Source: Hungateiclostridiaceae bacterium UBA3922 (GTDB lineage Bacteria; Bacillota; Clostridia; Acetivibrionales; DTU013). From it: a DNA stretch of 5,495 nucleotides. Positions within the stretch are counted from its first letter, which is position 1; each line of letters starts with the position of its first letter. The stretch lies in assembly GCA_002386045.1 (NCBI GenBank), contig DGEQ01000018.1:1-5495 (forward strand). The letters are read 5' to 3'. The notes under the pieces are model-generated. The model was not told where the DNA came from. It did no database searches and saw nothing but the letters and a program-made list of their open reading frames with translations. The translations under genes and the position numbers were made by a program. Of the stretch, positions 4,874 to 5,495 are shown one piece after another.

Positions 4874-4999
4874 ATGGAAAGGTTCAACAAGTTCATAGAC
4901 ACGGTCATGGAGTTCCTGATCATCAGCATACTTTTCCTGATATTCCTGCCGTTCAGGATCATATACAGCCTGAGCGGCAAATCGGCGTCATCCAGGTAA
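4874..4999 (+). CDS. Small hydrophobic membrane peptide (41 aa), unknown function
   Basis: This peptide has one predicted membrane helix (about residues 11-31) after a short charged N-terminus with K6, and a basic, serine-rich tail (R28, K36, R41). The chosen start is ATG 4874, with a weak GGTGA at 4865-4869. An in-frame ATG at 4814 would give 61 aa but has no ribosome-binding site and adds a polar, non-membrane stretch. It is divergent from the 215-aa membrane protein and lies upstream of tadA in the same direction, but tadA has its own promoter. An inverted repeat CCAATAATAT/ATATTATGG (4851-4877, one-base bulge) spans the start codon and could mask it. A function cannot be assigned; the hydrophobic segment and clean stop support a real gene, but short length leaves doubt. 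Confidence 0.45.
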   Translation: MERFNKFIDTVMEFLIISILFLIFLPFRIIYSLSGKSASSR

Positions 5000-5041
5000 T
5001 ACGATCCTGCACGCCGACCAGATAATGTTACATCAAGATAA

Positions 5042-5070
5042 TTGATTGTTTCTCATCTTTGTAGTATAAT
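5042..5070 (+). promoter_or_regulatory. Promoter for tadA
   Basis: TTGATT (-35, 5042-5047) and a perfect TATAAT (-10, 5065-5070) are separated by exactly 17 bp. The predicted start is near 5077, giving a leader of about 34 nt before the ATG at 5111. This is one of the two strongest promoters in the window and fits constitutive expression of an essential gene. Confidence 0.85.
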
Positions 5071-5110
5071 CATGTGTGCGCAGCTATTCCGTCCATACGG
5101 AGGTTTTGAC

Positions 5111-5476
5111 ATGGCGCATGACGTGCCTGCCCGTCGGCTCCTCACGCATGAGAGGTTCATGGCTGAGGCGCTGAGGGAGGCAGAGAAAGCCCGTAAAAAA
5201 GCCGAAGCACCGGTGGGAGCGGTCGTGGTCAGGGACGGCGTGATAATAGCCAGGGGCCACAACGAAAAGGAGTCGAAGGACGACCCCACGCTCCACGCAG
5301 AAATGACGGCGATCAGGCGTGCCTGCAAAAAGCTGGGCACATGGAGATTGACAGACTGTGACCTTTATGTTACGCTGGAACCCTGCACGATGTGTGCCGG
5401 GGCGATCATCCAGGCACGGATAAGGACGCTGTATATCGGGACGTCCGACCTGAAGGCCGGAGCCGCAGGCTCAGTG
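5111..5476 (+). CDS. tadA: tRNA-specific adenosine deaminase, 3' end missing
   Basis: TadA converts adenosine-34 to inosine in tRNA-Arg(ACG), an essential zinc-dependent reaction in the cytoplasm. The start is ATG 5111, with CGGAGG (5098-5103) seven bases upstream. The cytidine/deoxycytidylate deaminase fold is clear: APVGAVVV (33-40), HN at 50-51, the HAE motif with zinc ligand H62 and proton-shuttle E64, and PCTMC with zinc ligands C92 and C95. TLEPCTMCAGAI (88-99) and KAGAAGSV (115-122) are typical of TadA rather than of other deaminases. Only 122 genuine codons are present; bases from 5477 on are sequencing adapter that happens to stay in frame, so the apparent last residues LSLIHI are artificial. 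About 30 or more C-terminal residues, including the terminal helix that helps bind tRNA, are missing because of the contig end, not because of a mutation. Confidence 0.95.
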
Positions 5477-5495
5477 CTGTCTCTTATACACATCT
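5477..5495. other. Tn5/Nextera mosaic-end adapter (artefact)
   Basis: The last 19 bases, CTGTCTCTTATACACATCT, are identical to the reverse complement of the 19-bp transposase mosaic end used in Nextera libraries (AGATGTGTATAAGAGACAG). They begin in the middle of tadA and replace its natural continuation. This is untrimmed library adapter at a contig end, not a genomic mobile element. Confidence 0.97.

Noticed and set aside
5477..5495. End of a real Tn5-type insertion
   Set aside because: It is the synthetic hyperactive mosaic-end sequence, sits exactly at the sequence terminus, and no transposase or target duplication is visible.

Overview
The window looks like part of a draft genome or metagenome contig from an anaerobic, moderately GC-rich bacterium. 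A clostridial (Bacillota/Firmicutes) origin is the best guess. It rests on a class I hybrid-cluster protein paired with a Crp/Fnr regulator of HcpR type, strong Shine-Dalgarno sequences (GGAGG, AAAGGGGAG), near-consensus sigma-A promoters and a classical intrinsic terminator. No marker here allows a firmer placement. The last 19 bases are identical to the Tn5/Nextera mosaic-end adapter, so the contig ends in synthetic sequence and not in genomic DNA.

Layout from left to right: (1) a tRNA-Met(CAT) on the minus strand, whose CCA end begins at base 1, with a strong promoter about 110 bp upstream of its 5' end; (2) a small, extremely acidic 68-aa protein of unknown function on the plus strand; (3) a hotdog-fold acyl-CoA thioesterase on the minus strand; (4) a divergent pair, hcpR-like regulator (minus) and hcp (plus), sharing a short regulatory region with one perfect Fnr-type palindrome; (5) an intrinsic terminator after hcp that can also work from the opposite side; (6) degenerate 19-bp tandem repeats, then an unrecognised single-pass membrane protein on the minus strand carrying three 8-residue repeats, with related short repeat elements at its 5' end; (7) a 41-aa predicted membrane peptide on the plus strand; (8) tadA, the tRNA adenosine deaminase, with a near-consensus promoter, cut off by the adapter.

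The best-supported functional unit is hcpR-hcp. The palindrome TGTAAC-CTTA-GTTACA is centred 41.5 bp upstream of the predicted hcp start site, the classical class II activator position. It also lies about 16 bp downstream of the predicted hcpR start site, where bound protein would block transcription. This predicts one switch that turns hcp on and limits its own regulator under nitrosative stress (NO or hydroxylamine). The other genes are mostly separate transcription units with housekeeping or unknown roles. I see no defence island, CRISPR array, transposase or phage genes. The least explained part is the 4061-5000 interval, with its repeats and two membrane proteins.
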